A stretch of DNA of 64,000 nucleotides from Streptomyces tropicalis (lineage in GTDB: Bacteria > Actinomycetota > Actinomycetes > Streptomycetales > Streptomycetaceae), in contig NZ_JARJBB010000005.1 in assembly GCF_029269835.1 (NCBI RefSeq), positions 1-64,000 on the forward strand. The letters are read 5' to 3'. Made by a program: the position numbers and the translations under genes. Positions 9,112 to 17,547 of this stretch are shown here, one piece after another. Below the pieces are notes generated by a model. The model had not been told where the DNA came from, made no database searches, and worked only from the letters and a program-made list of their open reading frames with translations. Within the stretch, counting starts at the first letter, position 1. The number at the start of each line of letters is the position of its first letter.

Positions 9112-9123
9112 GCAGCGATCGTA
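9112..9123 (-). promoter_or_regulatory. leaderless -10 box of the gylR-like gene
   Basis: TACGAT (rc of 9118-9123), then six bases, then the ATG at 9111. The region upstream also has a CCGATT direct repeat (9127-9140 area) that could be part of an operator. Confidence 0.4.
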
Positions 9124-9257
9124 GCCCGATTTGTCCGATTCTGGACTGGCGTTCGGTAATGCCGACCCTTGTTCATTGACCCGGCGGACTTGTTTCTCTA
9201 GCGTGCGGTACCACGCCGGTCTCACGCCCGGACACGTCACCCGGAGGAGGAGGTCAC

Positions 9258-9683
9258 ATGACCGCAGCGCAGCTCGACGCCGCGCCCCGCGGGGAGGTCG
9301 ACCACGTCTTCCCGCTGCCGCCCGCCCCCGGAGCCGTCTCCACCGTGCGCCACGGCGTGCGCCGGGTCCTGGGCGACTGGGACCTGCCCGCCGACACCGC
9401 CGAGGACGTGCTCCTGGTGGTGTTGGAGCTGGTCACCAACGCCCTGGTGCACGCCCTGCCGCCCGCGACGCTGCGCGTGTGGCGGGTCCTGGTCGACGGC
9501 CGGCACGGCGTCCGCGTCGAGGTGTCCGACCAGGGGCCCGCGGCCCCGCCCGCCCCGCCGGCCGCGCCCGACCCCGACGAGCACGGCCGGGGCCTCGGCA
9601 TCGTCACCGCCCTGTCCGCCCGGTGCGGGGTGCGCACGCACGGCGCGGGGACGAGCCGGTGGGCGGACGTCCTCGCGGGCTGA
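9258..9683 (+). CDS. HATPase_c ATP-binding protein (RsbW-like anti-sigma or orphan kinase fold)
   Basis: 141 residues with the GHKL Bergerat fold: the N-box LVVLELVTNALVHA, the G1 region VEVSDQGP and the G2 loop EHGRGLGIVTAL. Most Streptomyces proteins of this kind are RsbW/SpoIIAB-like serine kinases or anti-sigma factors, each working with an anti-anti-sigma protein and a PP2C phosphatase. It has an excellent ribosome-binding site (GGAGGAGG). It is divergent from the gylR-like gene and has no partner sigma factor beside it. Its G1/G2 spacing is compact, with an Ala/Pro-rich loop between the boxes. Confidence 0.8.
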   Translation: MTAAQLDAAPRGEVDHVFPLPPAPGAVSTVRHGVRRVLGDWDLPADTAEDVLLVVLELVTNALVHALPPATLRVWRVLVDGRHGVRVEVSDQGPAAPPAPPAAPDPDEHGRGLGIVTALSARCGVRTHGAGTSRWADVLAG

Positions 9684-9789
9684 CCCGGCCGCATCCGGCG
9701 CCCCGCCTCCCCGTGCGTCCCGTGTCTTGAACCGGTCCCGACGGGGAACGAATGTGGCCACGGGGGCGGATCACCACTCGGGAGGCGCC

Positions 9790-11244
9790 GTGACCGCATC
9801 AGCACAGCCGCGGGTGTCCGGACTGGAGGTCCGGTCCATCGACTACGTGCCCCTGGACGAGCGGCACGGAAAGCTGTGGCACCTGGGCCCGCTGTGGTTC
9901 ATGTCCAACGCGCAGATCGCCACGCTCGCGGTGGGCCTCATCAGCATCACCGGGGGCGGCAACCTGCTGTGGTCGCTGGTCGCGATCGTCGGGGGCACCG
10001 TCGTCGGGACCTTCTTCATGGCCTTCCACTCGGCCCAGGGCCCGCAGCTGGGGCTGCCCCAGATGATCCAGTCCCGACCGCAGTTCGGCTATGTCGGCGC
10101 CCTGCTGGTCTGGCTCTTCGCGTACGTGCAGTACGCCGGCTTCAACGTCTTCAACAGCATCCTCGGCGCGCAGGCCCTGCACACCACGCTGCACGGCGGG
10201 GTGAAGCTCTGGGTCGTCGTGGTCACGCTGGTGGCGCTGCTCGTCGCACTGGTCGGCTACGACGTGATCCACCGCGCGGAGCGCCTCCTGACGTACACCT
10301 TCCTGGTCGTCTTCGGGGTGTTCACCGTGGGGGTGCTGGTCACCCTGCACTATCCGGCGGGTTCCTTCGCCGTGGACGGCTTCAAGTGGACGCCGTTCCT
10401 GGCCCAGTTCGGCGTCGTGGCGGGCTACCAGATCAGCTGGGCCATCTACGTGTCGGACTACTCGCGCTACCTCCCGCCCGACGTGACGGTGCGCAAGACC
10501 TTCTACTGGACCTACTTCGGCTCCGCGCTCGGCGGCGTCTGGCTGATGGCGCTGGGCTCGCTCCTCGCCGCCTGGGCGGGCCGGGGCTTCGACACGGTCC
10601 GGTCCATCGACGCCGCCGGGGACAAGGTGTTCAGCGGGTTCGGCGCGGTGGTGCTGCTGTTCGCCGCGCTGGGCCTGGTGTCCGTCACCGCCCTGAACAT
10701 GTACGGGGGTTCGCTGACCCTGATCAGCGCCATCGACTCCTTCCGCAAGGTGCGGCCGACCCTCGGGGTGCGGCTGCTGACGCTCGGGCTGACCGCGGTG
10801 TTGTCCCTGGTCGGCGCGCTGGCCGCGACGGCCCACTTCCTGGAGAACTTCAACGACTTCCTGCTGCTGGTGCTCTACCTGTTCATCCCGTGGACCGCGG
10901 TCAACCTGATGGACTACTACGTCGTGCGCCGCGGCCACTACGCGGTGGCCGAGATCTTCAACCCCCGCGGCATCTACGGCCGCTGGGGGTGGCACGGGAT
11001 CGTCTCCTACGTCGTGGGCTTCGCCGTGATGGTGCCGTTCTTCTCCGTCGGCAAGCTCTACGTCGGACCCGCGGCGACGGCGCTCGGCGGGGCCGACGTC
11101 TCCCTGTTCGTGGGACTGCCGGTGTCCGCGCTGCTCTACTGGTGGCTCACCCGGTCGATCGACGTGGACGCCGAGCAGCGGCTGGCCGAGGCGGAGGCCG
11201 AGGAGCTGGAGCGGGCCGCGCACGAGCACCGCGAACCGGCCTGA
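9790..11244 (+). CDS. NCS1 family purine/cytosine-type permease
   Basis: About 484 residues with roughly twelve transmembrane helices. Near the N-terminus are VRSIDYVPLDERHGKLWHLG, then LWFMSNAQIATLAVG and GLPQMIQSRPQFGY, motifs of the nucleobase:cation symporter-1 family (cytosine, allantoin, hydantoin and related substrates). The C-terminal half has PWTAVNLMDYYVVRRGHY. The start is uncertain. GTG at 9790 follows GGGAGG with tight spacing; GTG 9754 or TTG 9727 would add 12 or 21 residues without conserved sequence. The substrate cannot be decided. The next gene, an oxidoreductase, is about 100 bp away and may act on the imported compound. Confidence 0.87.
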   Translation: MTASAQPRVSGLEVRSIDYVPLDERHGKLWHLGPLWFMSNAQIATLAVGLISITGGGNLLWSLVAIVGGTVVGTFFMAFHSAQGPQLGLPQMIQSRPQFGYVGALLVWLFAYVQYAGFNVFNSILGAQALHTTLHGGVKLWVVVVTLVALLVALVGYDVIHRAERLLTYTFLVVFGVFTVGVLVTLHYPAGSFAVDGFKWTPFLAQFGVVAGYQISWAIYVSDYSRYLPPDVTVRKTFYWTYFGSALGGVWLMALGSLLAAWAGRGFDTVRSIDAAGDKVFSGFGAVVLLFAALGLVSVTALNMYGGSLTLISAIDSFRKVRPTLGVRLLTLGLTAVLSLVGALAATAHFLENFNDFLLLVLYLFIPWTAVNLMDYYVVRRGHYAVAEIFNPRGIYGRWGWHGIVSYVVGFAVMVPFFSVGKLYVGPAATALGGADVSLFVGLPVSALLYWWLTRSIDVDAEQRLAEAEAEELERAAHEHREPA

Positions 11245-11345
11245 CCACGCCGGCGGGACGGGTGCGGCGGCTTCCTTGACACCTGGCGCGCACGGCACCC
11301 AGGGTGGCCGTCGGGGATCCTGGTTCGGTCCACGGAAAGGCTGTC

Positions 11346-12500
11346 ATGGTGGAGACGCTCGGTGTCGCCGTGGTGGGTTTCGGCTGGATGGGACGGGTGC
11401 ACACCCAGGCCTACGTCCGTCTGCCGCACCACTTCCCGCAGCCGGCCGTGCGGCCCCTCCTGGTCGCGGTCGCCGACGAGGTGCCGGGGCGGGCGGAGCA
11501 GGCGGCCGAGCAGTTCGGATTCGCCCGCGCGACCCGGGACTGGCGGGAGGTCGCGGCCGATCCCCGGGTGCGGGCCGTGAGCGTCACCGTCCCGAACCTC
11601 CTGCACCGCGAGATCGGCGTCGCGCTCGCGGGGGCGGGCAAGCACCTCTGGATCGAGAAGCCGGTCGGCCTGACCGCGGACGACGCCCGCGCGGTCGCCG
11701 CCGCGGCCGCCGCGGCGGGCGTGCAGGGCACGGTCGGCTTCAACTACCGCAACGCGCCCGCCGTGGCGGCCGCCCGCGAGCTGCTCCGCGCCGATGAGAT
11801 CGGCCGGGTCACCCACGCCCGCATCCGCCTGCTCAGCGACTACGCCGCCCACCCGGAGGGGGCGCTGACCTGGCGGTACGAGCGGGCCCGCGGCGGCAGC
11901 GGGGTGCTCGCGGACCTGGCCTCGCACGGCGTGGACCTGGCCCGTCATCTGCTCGGCGAGATCGAGTCGGTGGCGGCCGACACGGCGGTCTTCGTGCCGG
12001 AGCGGGCCCGCCCGGCGGGCGCCACCGCCGGGCACAGCCGCGCCGCGGGCGGTGAGCCCGGTCCGGTGGAGAACGACGACTACGCCGGCTGCCTGCTGCG
12101 CTTCGCCTCCGGCGCCCGCGGGGTGCTGGAGGCGAGCCGGGTCTCGGTCGGCGAGCAGAACAACTACGGCTTCGAGATCCACGGCACCCGGGGCGCGCTG
12201 TTCTGGGACTTCCGCCGCATGGGCGAGCTGGGCGTCAGCCGCGGCACCGCCTACCAGGACCAGCCGGTCGGCACCGTCCACGTCGGCCCCGGGGACGGCG
12301 ACTACGGAGCCTTCCAGCCGGGCGCCGCCTGTGCCATGGGCTACGACGACCTGAAGGTGATCGAGGCCCACCACTTCCTGCGCTCGATCACCGAGGGCGT
12401 CCCCTGCGGCGCCACCCTCGACGACGCGGTCGCCGCGGCGGCGGTGCTGGACGCCATGGCCCGCTCCGCCGGGGAACGCGGGTGGGTCCGGCCGGAGTAG
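11346..12500 (+). CDS. Gfo/Idh/MocA family NAD(P)-dependent oxidoreductase
   Basis: 384 residues. The Rossmann motif VAVVGFGWMGRVHTQAY is at the N-terminus, the catalytic-lysine motif LWIEKPVGLT near residue 105, and a C-terminal alpha/beta substrate domain with GTVGFNYRNAP and a histidine-rich ADLASHGVDLARHLLGE region. Members oxidise sugar, inositol or related hydroxyls, or reduce biliverdin-like substrates; the specific substrate is unknown. The ATG has GGAAAGG upstream. The gene follows the NCS1 permease on the same strand, which suggests a linked catabolic function. Confidence 0.88.
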   Translation: MVETLGVAVVGFGWMGRVHTQAYVRLPHHFPQPAVRPLLVAVADEVPGRAEQAAEQFGFARATRDWREVAADPRVRAVSVTVPNLLHREIGVALAGAGKHLWIEKPVGLTADDARAVAAAAAAAGVQGTVGFNYRNAPAVAAARELLRADEIGRVTHARIRLLSDYAAHPEGALTWRYERARGGSGVLADLASHGVDLARHLLGEIESVAADTAVFVPERARPAGATAGHSRAAGGEPGPVENDDYAGCLLRFASGARGVLEASRVSVGEQNNYGFEIHGTRGALFWDFRRMGELGVSRGTAYQDQPVGTVHVGPGDGDYGAFQPGAACAMGYDDLKVIEAHHFLRSITEGVPCGATLDDAVAAAAVLDAMARSAGERGWVRPE

Positions 12501-12519
12501 GGCCTCCGCGGTCCGGGCG

Positions 12520-13018
12520 TCAGGGGGCGCGCAGGTCGGTGCGCGGGGTGACGACCCAGTGCTTGGTCCGCAGCATCCGGCCCGCGAAGGGGGTGTCCCG
12601 CTGGGCGACGAACCGGAAGCCGAGGGAGCGGGAGATGCGGTGGGAGGGCGCGTTGCCCGTGGCGGGGAAGGCGTGCACGTCGCCCCAGCGGTCCTCGTCG
12701 CGGGCCCGTTCGAGCAGCGTGCGGGCCGCCAGGCGGGTCGGCCCGCGTCCCTGGGAGGCGGGCAGCACCATCCAGCCGATCTCCGACAGGGGGCCGTCGC
12801 CGGTGTCGTGGGACCAGAGGGTCACCGTGCCGGTCCGGGTCGGGGACGGTCGTCCTGATCCAGGCGCGGTCGGCGGCCGCGTCGAGGGTGTCGCGCCGCA
12901 CCTTGTCCGCCATGCCCCCGGCCGGCAGCGGGCCGCCGAGTCCGGCCGTCATCGCGGGGTCGCACCGCATCCGGACGTACGCGTCGACGTCCCCCTCCGT
13001 GACGTTGCGCAGCAGCAT
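12520..13018 (-). pseudogene. GNAT acetyltransferase broken by a single frameshift
   Basis: Starting at the ATG at 13018 the frame reads MLLRNVTEGDVDAYVRMRCD and continues to WIRTTVPDP near 12838. The rest of the domain (VTLWSHDTGDGPLSEIGWMV, QGRGPTRLAARTLLERA with the acetyl-CoA loop, and SHRISRSLGFRF) lies in another frame down to 12520. The span is 499 bases; removing one base gives 166 codons, a normal GNAT length. The break falls in a G/C run around 12830-12845. It is either a true frameshift mutation or a sequencing error. Confidence 0.75.
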
Positions 13019-13171
13019 GCCCGCTCTCCCCGTTCCGCGCCGCCCGGGTCGGTCGGCGGCGTCGTGCGTCCCCATGATGGGGTACGGGACGGCGGCCCCG
13101 GCGGCCCCGGCCCGGCGGACCGCGTCCGGGGCGGCACCAGGACCGGCGAACACCACGATGAGAGGCACCCG

Positions 13172-13972
13172 TTGACCACCGACATTCCCGGCAGCTACTT
13201 CGAGCGGACCGACGACCACCGTTTCAAGCCCACGGACCGGGCGGGCGGCGCCTGGGCCTCCGACGAGATCCACTTCAGTCCGCTCGGGGGCCTCGTCGTC
13301 CACGCGATCGACCGGCACCGGGGCGACCGGGCGGACGACGGCCTGCTGCTGTCGCGCATCAGCTACGACATCCTGGGCCGCCCGGCCCTCGACGAGTGCG
13401 AGGTCCGGGTGGAGACGGTCCGGCCGGGCCGCACGATCGAACTCGTCGAGGCGGTCGTCGAGATCGGCGGGCGGGCGGTCGTCCGGGCCCGGGCCTGGCT
13501 GCTGGCCTCCCAGGACACCGGAGCCGTCGCCGGGGGTGCCGGGCCCGCACTGACGGCCCCGGACGGGCTGGCCTCCTGGCCGATGGGCTCCCAGTGGCCG
13601 GGCGGCTACATCGCCTCGCTGGACGTCCGGCCCCTCGCCCCGCCGCGGCCGGGCCGCACCACGGCGTGGGTGTCCACGCCGCTCGCCCTCGTCGCCGGGG
13701 AGCCCAGCAGCGCCCTGGCGTCCTACCTCGCGCTGGTCGACACCGCCAACGGCATCGCCGTACGGCAGCCGCCGAGCGCCTGGATGTTCCCCAACGTGGA
13801 CCTGACCGTGCACCTGCACCGGCAGCCGTCCGGGCGGTGGACCGGCCTGGACACCACCGTCGTCTTCGGGCCCACCGGCCAGGGCCTCACCAGCACCGTC
13901 CTGCACGACCTCGACGGGCCCGTCGGGCACGCCCAGCAGATGCTCACGGTGCGGCCCCTCCGCGGGCAGTAG
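13172..13972 (+). CDS. acyl-CoA thioesterase family (double hot-dog) protein
   Basis: 266 residues from a TTG start six bases after AGAGG. The N-terminal half reads YFERTDDHRFKPTDRAGGAW and LLSRISYDILGRPALDECEV, and the C-terminal half WMFPNVDLTVHLHRQPSGRW and LDTTVVFGPTGQGLTSTVLHD. This is the duplicated hot-dog layout of TesB-like thioesterases. Such enzymes hydrolyse acyl-CoA to free acid. The conserved C-terminal Asp/Thr/Gln elements are present (NVDLT, GQGLTS), so it looks catalytically competent. It faces away from the frameshifted GNAT gene. Start choice is based on the site spacing and on homology beginning right after it. Confidence 0.8.
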   Translation: MTTDIPGSYFERTDDHRFKPTDRAGGAWASDEIHFSPLGGLVVHAIDRHRGDRADDGLLLSRISYDILGRPALDECEVRVETVRPGRTIELVEAVVEIGGRAVVRARAWLLASQDTGAVAGGAGPALTAPDGLASWPMGSQWPGGYIASLDVRPLAPPRPGRTTAWVSTPLALVAGEPSSALASYLALVDTANGIAVRQPPSAWMFPNVDLTVHLHRQPSGRWTGLDTTVVFGPTGQGLTSTVLHDLDGPVGHAQQMLTVRPLRGQ

Positions 13973-14060
13973 GGCGGGGCGCCGCCGGTCGGCGCGCGGG
14001 ACGGGGCCGAAGCTGGTGTGCTGGGTGAGGGGCCCCTCGCACCCGTTCCGGGAGAAGCAG

Positions 14061-15086
14061 ATGAGTACGTACCGTGTCGCCCAGGTCGCCGCCGCCGGCG
14101 GGACGTTCGAGATCGCCGAGCGCGAGGTGCCGGAGCCCGGTCCCGGCGAGGTCAGGATCGCCGTGGAAGCCTGCGGGATCTGCCACAGCGACAGCCTGTT
14201 CGTGGAGGCCGCGCTGCCGGGCGTGCGGTTCCCGCTGGTGCCGGGGCACGAGATCGCCGGGCGCGTGGAGGCCCTGGGCGAGGGCGCCGACGGCCGGAAC
14301 CTGAAGGTCGGCGATCGGGTGGCGGTGGGCTGGTTCGGCGGGAGCTGCGGGTACTGCACGCCCTGCCGCGGCGGTGACTTCGTCGTCTGCCCGCGGCTGA
14401 AGGTACCGGGGTGGGCGTACGACGGGGGGTTCGCGGACCAGGTGGTGGTGCCGGCCGACGCGCCGGCGCGGATCCCCGAGACCCTCGCGGCGAGCGACGC
14501 GGCGCCGATGGCGTGCGCGGGCGTCACCACGTTCAACGGGCTGCGGCGCAGCGCGGCCCGGCCGGGCGACCTGGTCGCCGTGCTCGGCATCGGCGGCCTG
14601 GGTCATCTGGGGGTGCAGTACGCGGTGGCGATGGGCTTCGAGACGGTGGCGATCGCCCGCGGCGCCGACAAGGCCGACTTCGCCCGGCGGCTCGGGGCGC
14701 ACCACTACGTCGACAGCACCGCCGGAGTGGCCGTCGCGGACGCGCTGCAGGCGCTCGGCGGGGCGCGGGCGGTGCTGGCCACGGCGGGCAGTTCGGACGC
14801 CATCACGGCGGCCGTCGACGGTCTCGGGCCCCGGGGCGAGCTGGTCGTCATCGGGGCGGCGGCGGAGCCGCTCGGCATCAGCCCGGTGCAGCTGCTGATG
14901 AGCGGCCGGGTCGTGCGCGGGCATCCGTCCGGCACCGCGCAGGACGTGGAGGACACCATGGCCTTCTCCGCCCTGCACGGCATCCGGCCGATGACCGAGG
15001 TGGTGCCGCTGGACGAGGCCGACGCGGCGTACCGGAGGATGCTGTCGGGGGCAGCCCGCTTCCGGATGGTCCTGGCGACCGGCTGA
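14061..15086 (+). CDS. zinc-dependent alcohol dehydrogenase (MDR superfamily)
   Basis: 341 residues. The catalytic zinc region is CGICHSDSLF and GHEIAGRVEALGEGA. The structural zinc loop CGYCTPCRGGDFVVC has all four cysteines, and the Rossmann loop reads VLGIGGLGHLGVQYA. It oxidises primary alcohols or reduces aldehydes with NAD(P). The ATG is preceded by GGAGAAGCAG. It converges on the alpha/beta hydrolase gene with about 20 bp between stops. The substrate is not evident. Confidence 0.92.
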   Translation: MSTYRVAQVAAAGGTFEIAEREVPEPGPGEVRIAVEACGICHSDSLFVEAALPGVRFPLVPGHEIAGRVEALGEGADGRNLKVGDRVAVGWFGGSCGYCTPCRGGDFVVCPRLKVPGWAYDGGFADQVVVPADAPARIPETLAASDAAPMACAGVTTFNGLRRSAARPGDLVAVLGIGGLGHLGVQYAVAMGFETVAIARGADKADFARRLGAHHYVDSTAGVAVADALQALGGARAVLATAGSSDAITAAVDGLGPRGELVVIGAAAEPLGISPVQLLMSGRVVRGHPSGTAQDVEDTMAFSALHGIRPMTEVVPLDEADAAYRRMLSGAARFRMVLATG

Positions 15087-15107
15087 CGCGCCGCCGGGGC
15101 CCGGGGG

Positions 15108-15887
15108 TCAGGCGCGGGCGGTGAGGAACCGGTCGAGGACGGCGGTGAGTTCGGCGGGCTTCTCCACCGGCAGCTCGTGGCCGGCGTCGACGATGCGGAC
15201 CTCGGCGTCCGGGTACGCCTTCGCCATCCGGAGCATCTGCCCCACCGGCAGCTGGACGTCGTGGTAGCCGTGCACGAGAAGGGTGGGCACCCGGATCTCG
15301 CCGACCCGGTCCAGGACGTCGAAGTCCCGCATCGCGGCGTAGCACGTCATGACGACCTCGCGCGGGGTGGAGGCGGAGGCCCGCACGTGGCGGCGGATCT
15401 CCTCGCGGGGGTGGCCGGGGGCGAAGGCACGGTGGATGTTGGCGGCGACGAACAGCCGGAAGGGCACGAGCGTCGACACGGCCATCAGCAGGCCCCTCCC
15501 CCGGCTGTACGTCATCCGGGCGATGGAGTTCACCAGGACCAGGCGCTCCACCCGTCCGGGGTGCTCCAGGGCGATCGTCTGCGCGATCATGCCGCCCATG
15601 GAGTGGCCGGCCAGGACGCACCGGTCGATGCCGAGGTGGTCCAGCAGGGCCAGGAGGTCCCGGGCCGGCCCGCCGATGCTCCGCGCCCCCGCGCCGGTGC
15701 TCTCCCCGTGCCCACGCAGGTCGAGCCGGACCACCCGGCGCGCGGTGGAGAAGTGCGCCAGCTGGTGGTCCCAGCGGTGCCGGTCGGCCGTCCAGCCGTG
15801 GACGAGGACGAGGGGCGCGGCCTCGGCGTCGCGGGGGCCCTCGTCGTCGTACGTCAGTGTCGCGCCGTCGACATGGAGCTGCGGCAT
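15108..15887 (-). CDS. alpha/beta hydrolase
   Basis: 259 residues with a complete alpha/beta-hydrolase catalytic set: the oxyanion HGW near the N-terminus, the nucleophile elbow GHSMGG, and the C-terminal histidine in DAGHELPVEKP. The ATG follows AGGAGG at ideal spacing, so the much longer upstream reading was discarded. Family members are esterases, lipases, C-C hydrolases or haloperoxidase-like enzymes; nothing here narrows it further. Confidence 0.88.
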   Translation of the reverse strand: MPQLHVDGATLTYDDEGPRDAEAAPLVLVHGWTADRHRWDHQLAHFSTARRVVRLDLRGHGESTGAGARSIGGPARDLLALLDHLGIDRCVLAGHSMGGMIAQTIALEHPGRVERLVLVNSIARMTYSRGRGLLMAVSTLVPFRLFVAANIHRAFAPGHPREEIRRHVRASASTPREVVMTCYAAMRDFDVLDRVGEIRVPTLLVHGYHDVQLPVGQMLRMAKAYPDAEVRIVDAGHELPVEKPAELTAVLDRFLTARA

Positions 15888-16261
15888 GGGACGCCTCCTG
15901 GGGAGCGGTCGGGTTACTGGCGAGTACGGTAGTCGGCGGCGGGGCCGTCCGTCACCGGCGTGCGCCGAGGAAGCCAGGACGTGCCCGAACACGTCCAGGG
16001 CGGCGCCCCGGCCGGGGAACGTGGAGCGTGCGACGGCCGGCGGGTGCGGGGGTCGGCGGCAGCGGACGGGGATGGAGCGCGGACCTGGGGGCGGCCGGGC
16101 CGGGCCGCCCGGCCTCCTCGTCGGGGCGGTCCGCACCCGGTCCCGGTGCTGCGGACGAACCGGGTGGGCCGGGCGGTCGAGGGGGTCGATCCGGTGCGGG
16201 CGGTGCCTCCGGGCGCGGTGCCCGGGCGGCCGCCCGCCGTCCGGACGTCAGAGCGCGGCGG

Positions 16262-16880
16262 GTCGTGGTACACCGGCAGCCGGCTGACGAACATCTCGAG
16301 GTCGTGGGACTCCATCGCCTCCGGCGAGTGCCCCATCCGTTCGGTGACGATCCGTTCGTTGTCCAGCAGGTTGCCGTGGGTCACCATCACGCCGCGCGGC
16401 GCGGCGGTGGAGCCGGAGGCGTACTGGAGGAAGGCGACCGAGTCGGCGGTCAGGTCCGGTTCGCACCAGGCGTCCGCCTCCGCGTCGTCGACGTCCTCGG
16501 TGGCGATGCGGGCGACGCCGTCCAGTTCGGGGATCCGGTGAGCGGACGCGTCGGGCGCGTCCAGGACCCGGCGGTCGCCGAGGACCACCCGGGCGTCCGA
16601 GTCCGCGGGCAGGCGCTGGGTGCGGATGAGGGCGCGGTGGTTCCGGGCCCTGCCCTGCGGCGGCACCCCCGGCACGGCGACGACACCCGCGGCGAGGCAG
16701 CCGAGGAAGGCCGGGACGAACTCCAGGCCGGGCGGGTACAGCAGCAGGGCACGGGACCCGGTCAGGCCCCGCTCCTGGAGCCGGGCGGCGACCGCCCGGG
16801 AGCGGCGTGCCAGCCGCGCGTAGGAGAGTTCCCGGACCTCGCCGTCCGCGTCGCCGGTGACGAGGTACCGGTAGGCGGGA
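16262..16880 (-). pseudogene. remnant of a fatty-acyl-AMP ligase (N-terminal part only)
   Basis: One open stretch of about 205 codons matches the front part of FAAL/acyl-CoA-ligase enzymes: RYLVTGDADGEVRELSYARL, GLEFVPAFLGCLAAGVVAVPG, then the nucleotide-binding loop FLQYASGSTAAPRGVMVTHG and SRLPVYHD. Homology stops abruptly at YHD (about 16262). Two-thirds of the usual 580 residues are missing, and there is no recognisable start codon or N-terminal region upstream of 16880. A FAAL normally activates a fatty acid for transfer to an acyl carrier domain of a PKS or NRPS. Its place just upstream of the NRPS operon suggests the cluster once had a lipid-loading step, or that a neighbouring cluster was deleted. 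Confidence 0.75.
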
Positions 16881-17547
16881 CCCGCGGCGCCGCCGCCACA
16901 GCGCCACCCCGGACCGGCCCCGGATCGACCTTCACGCGCGCGCCGCGCATGGACACCCCGGACCTGCCGTGGACCGATCCGCGCGCCCTCACCCGCCCCT
17001 CCACGAGCCCGGACCAGGCACCGTCCCCCGACGCCCCCACCCCCTGCGTCGTTTCGGCCACGCGCTCCGCCCCCGAGCGGCCCGCGCCGCCCGCCCCGAG
17101 GACGCCGCGCCCTGCGGGTACGGCCGGATTCCGCGGCCTGGAAAGCGACTCAAACGCATACGTTCGAAACCGGGTGCCGCTCGTTGATCGAAGTGGCACC
17201 GGCTGTCCCGTGCCGCCCCGGGGACGGGCCCTCGCCCGTCCCGGCCCCGGACCGCCCACGTCACCCACGGTTGACGGAACGACCCCCATACGGGTGATCG
17301 ACTCCTCACTCCTCCGGGGGAGGGCAACGCGGAATACCGGCCTGTCCATGGTTACGGTCGATTCAACATGCCGTGTCCGAGTGGCAACCCGGTAGCGACA
17401 GCACAAGACTGAGGCCCACGGTTTCGTGATCACGCGGGAATTGCAGGATCCCGGGCCGTCGTGCTGCTCGGTCGAGCCCTTGCCGAGCGCCGGTACCGGT
17501 GCGGCCGAATCGGCCGATGCTCAGCAGGATTTTCCCGAGGAGCTCGA
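16881..17547 (+). promoter_or_regulatory. gene-free region upstream of the NRPS operon
   Basis: About 670 bases with no convincing gene. It includes an imperfect palindrome AACGCATACGTT near 17152-17163 and a TTGACG box near 17272. It also has a stretch of lower G+C than its surroundings (17260-17450), all plausible promoter elements for the five-gene operon starting at 17548. No single promoter stands out enough to name. Confidence 0.3.

Noticed and set aside
17260..17300. TTGACG as -35 of the NRPS operon
   Set aside because: No acceptable -10 at 16-18 bp; kept only as part of a general upstream region.
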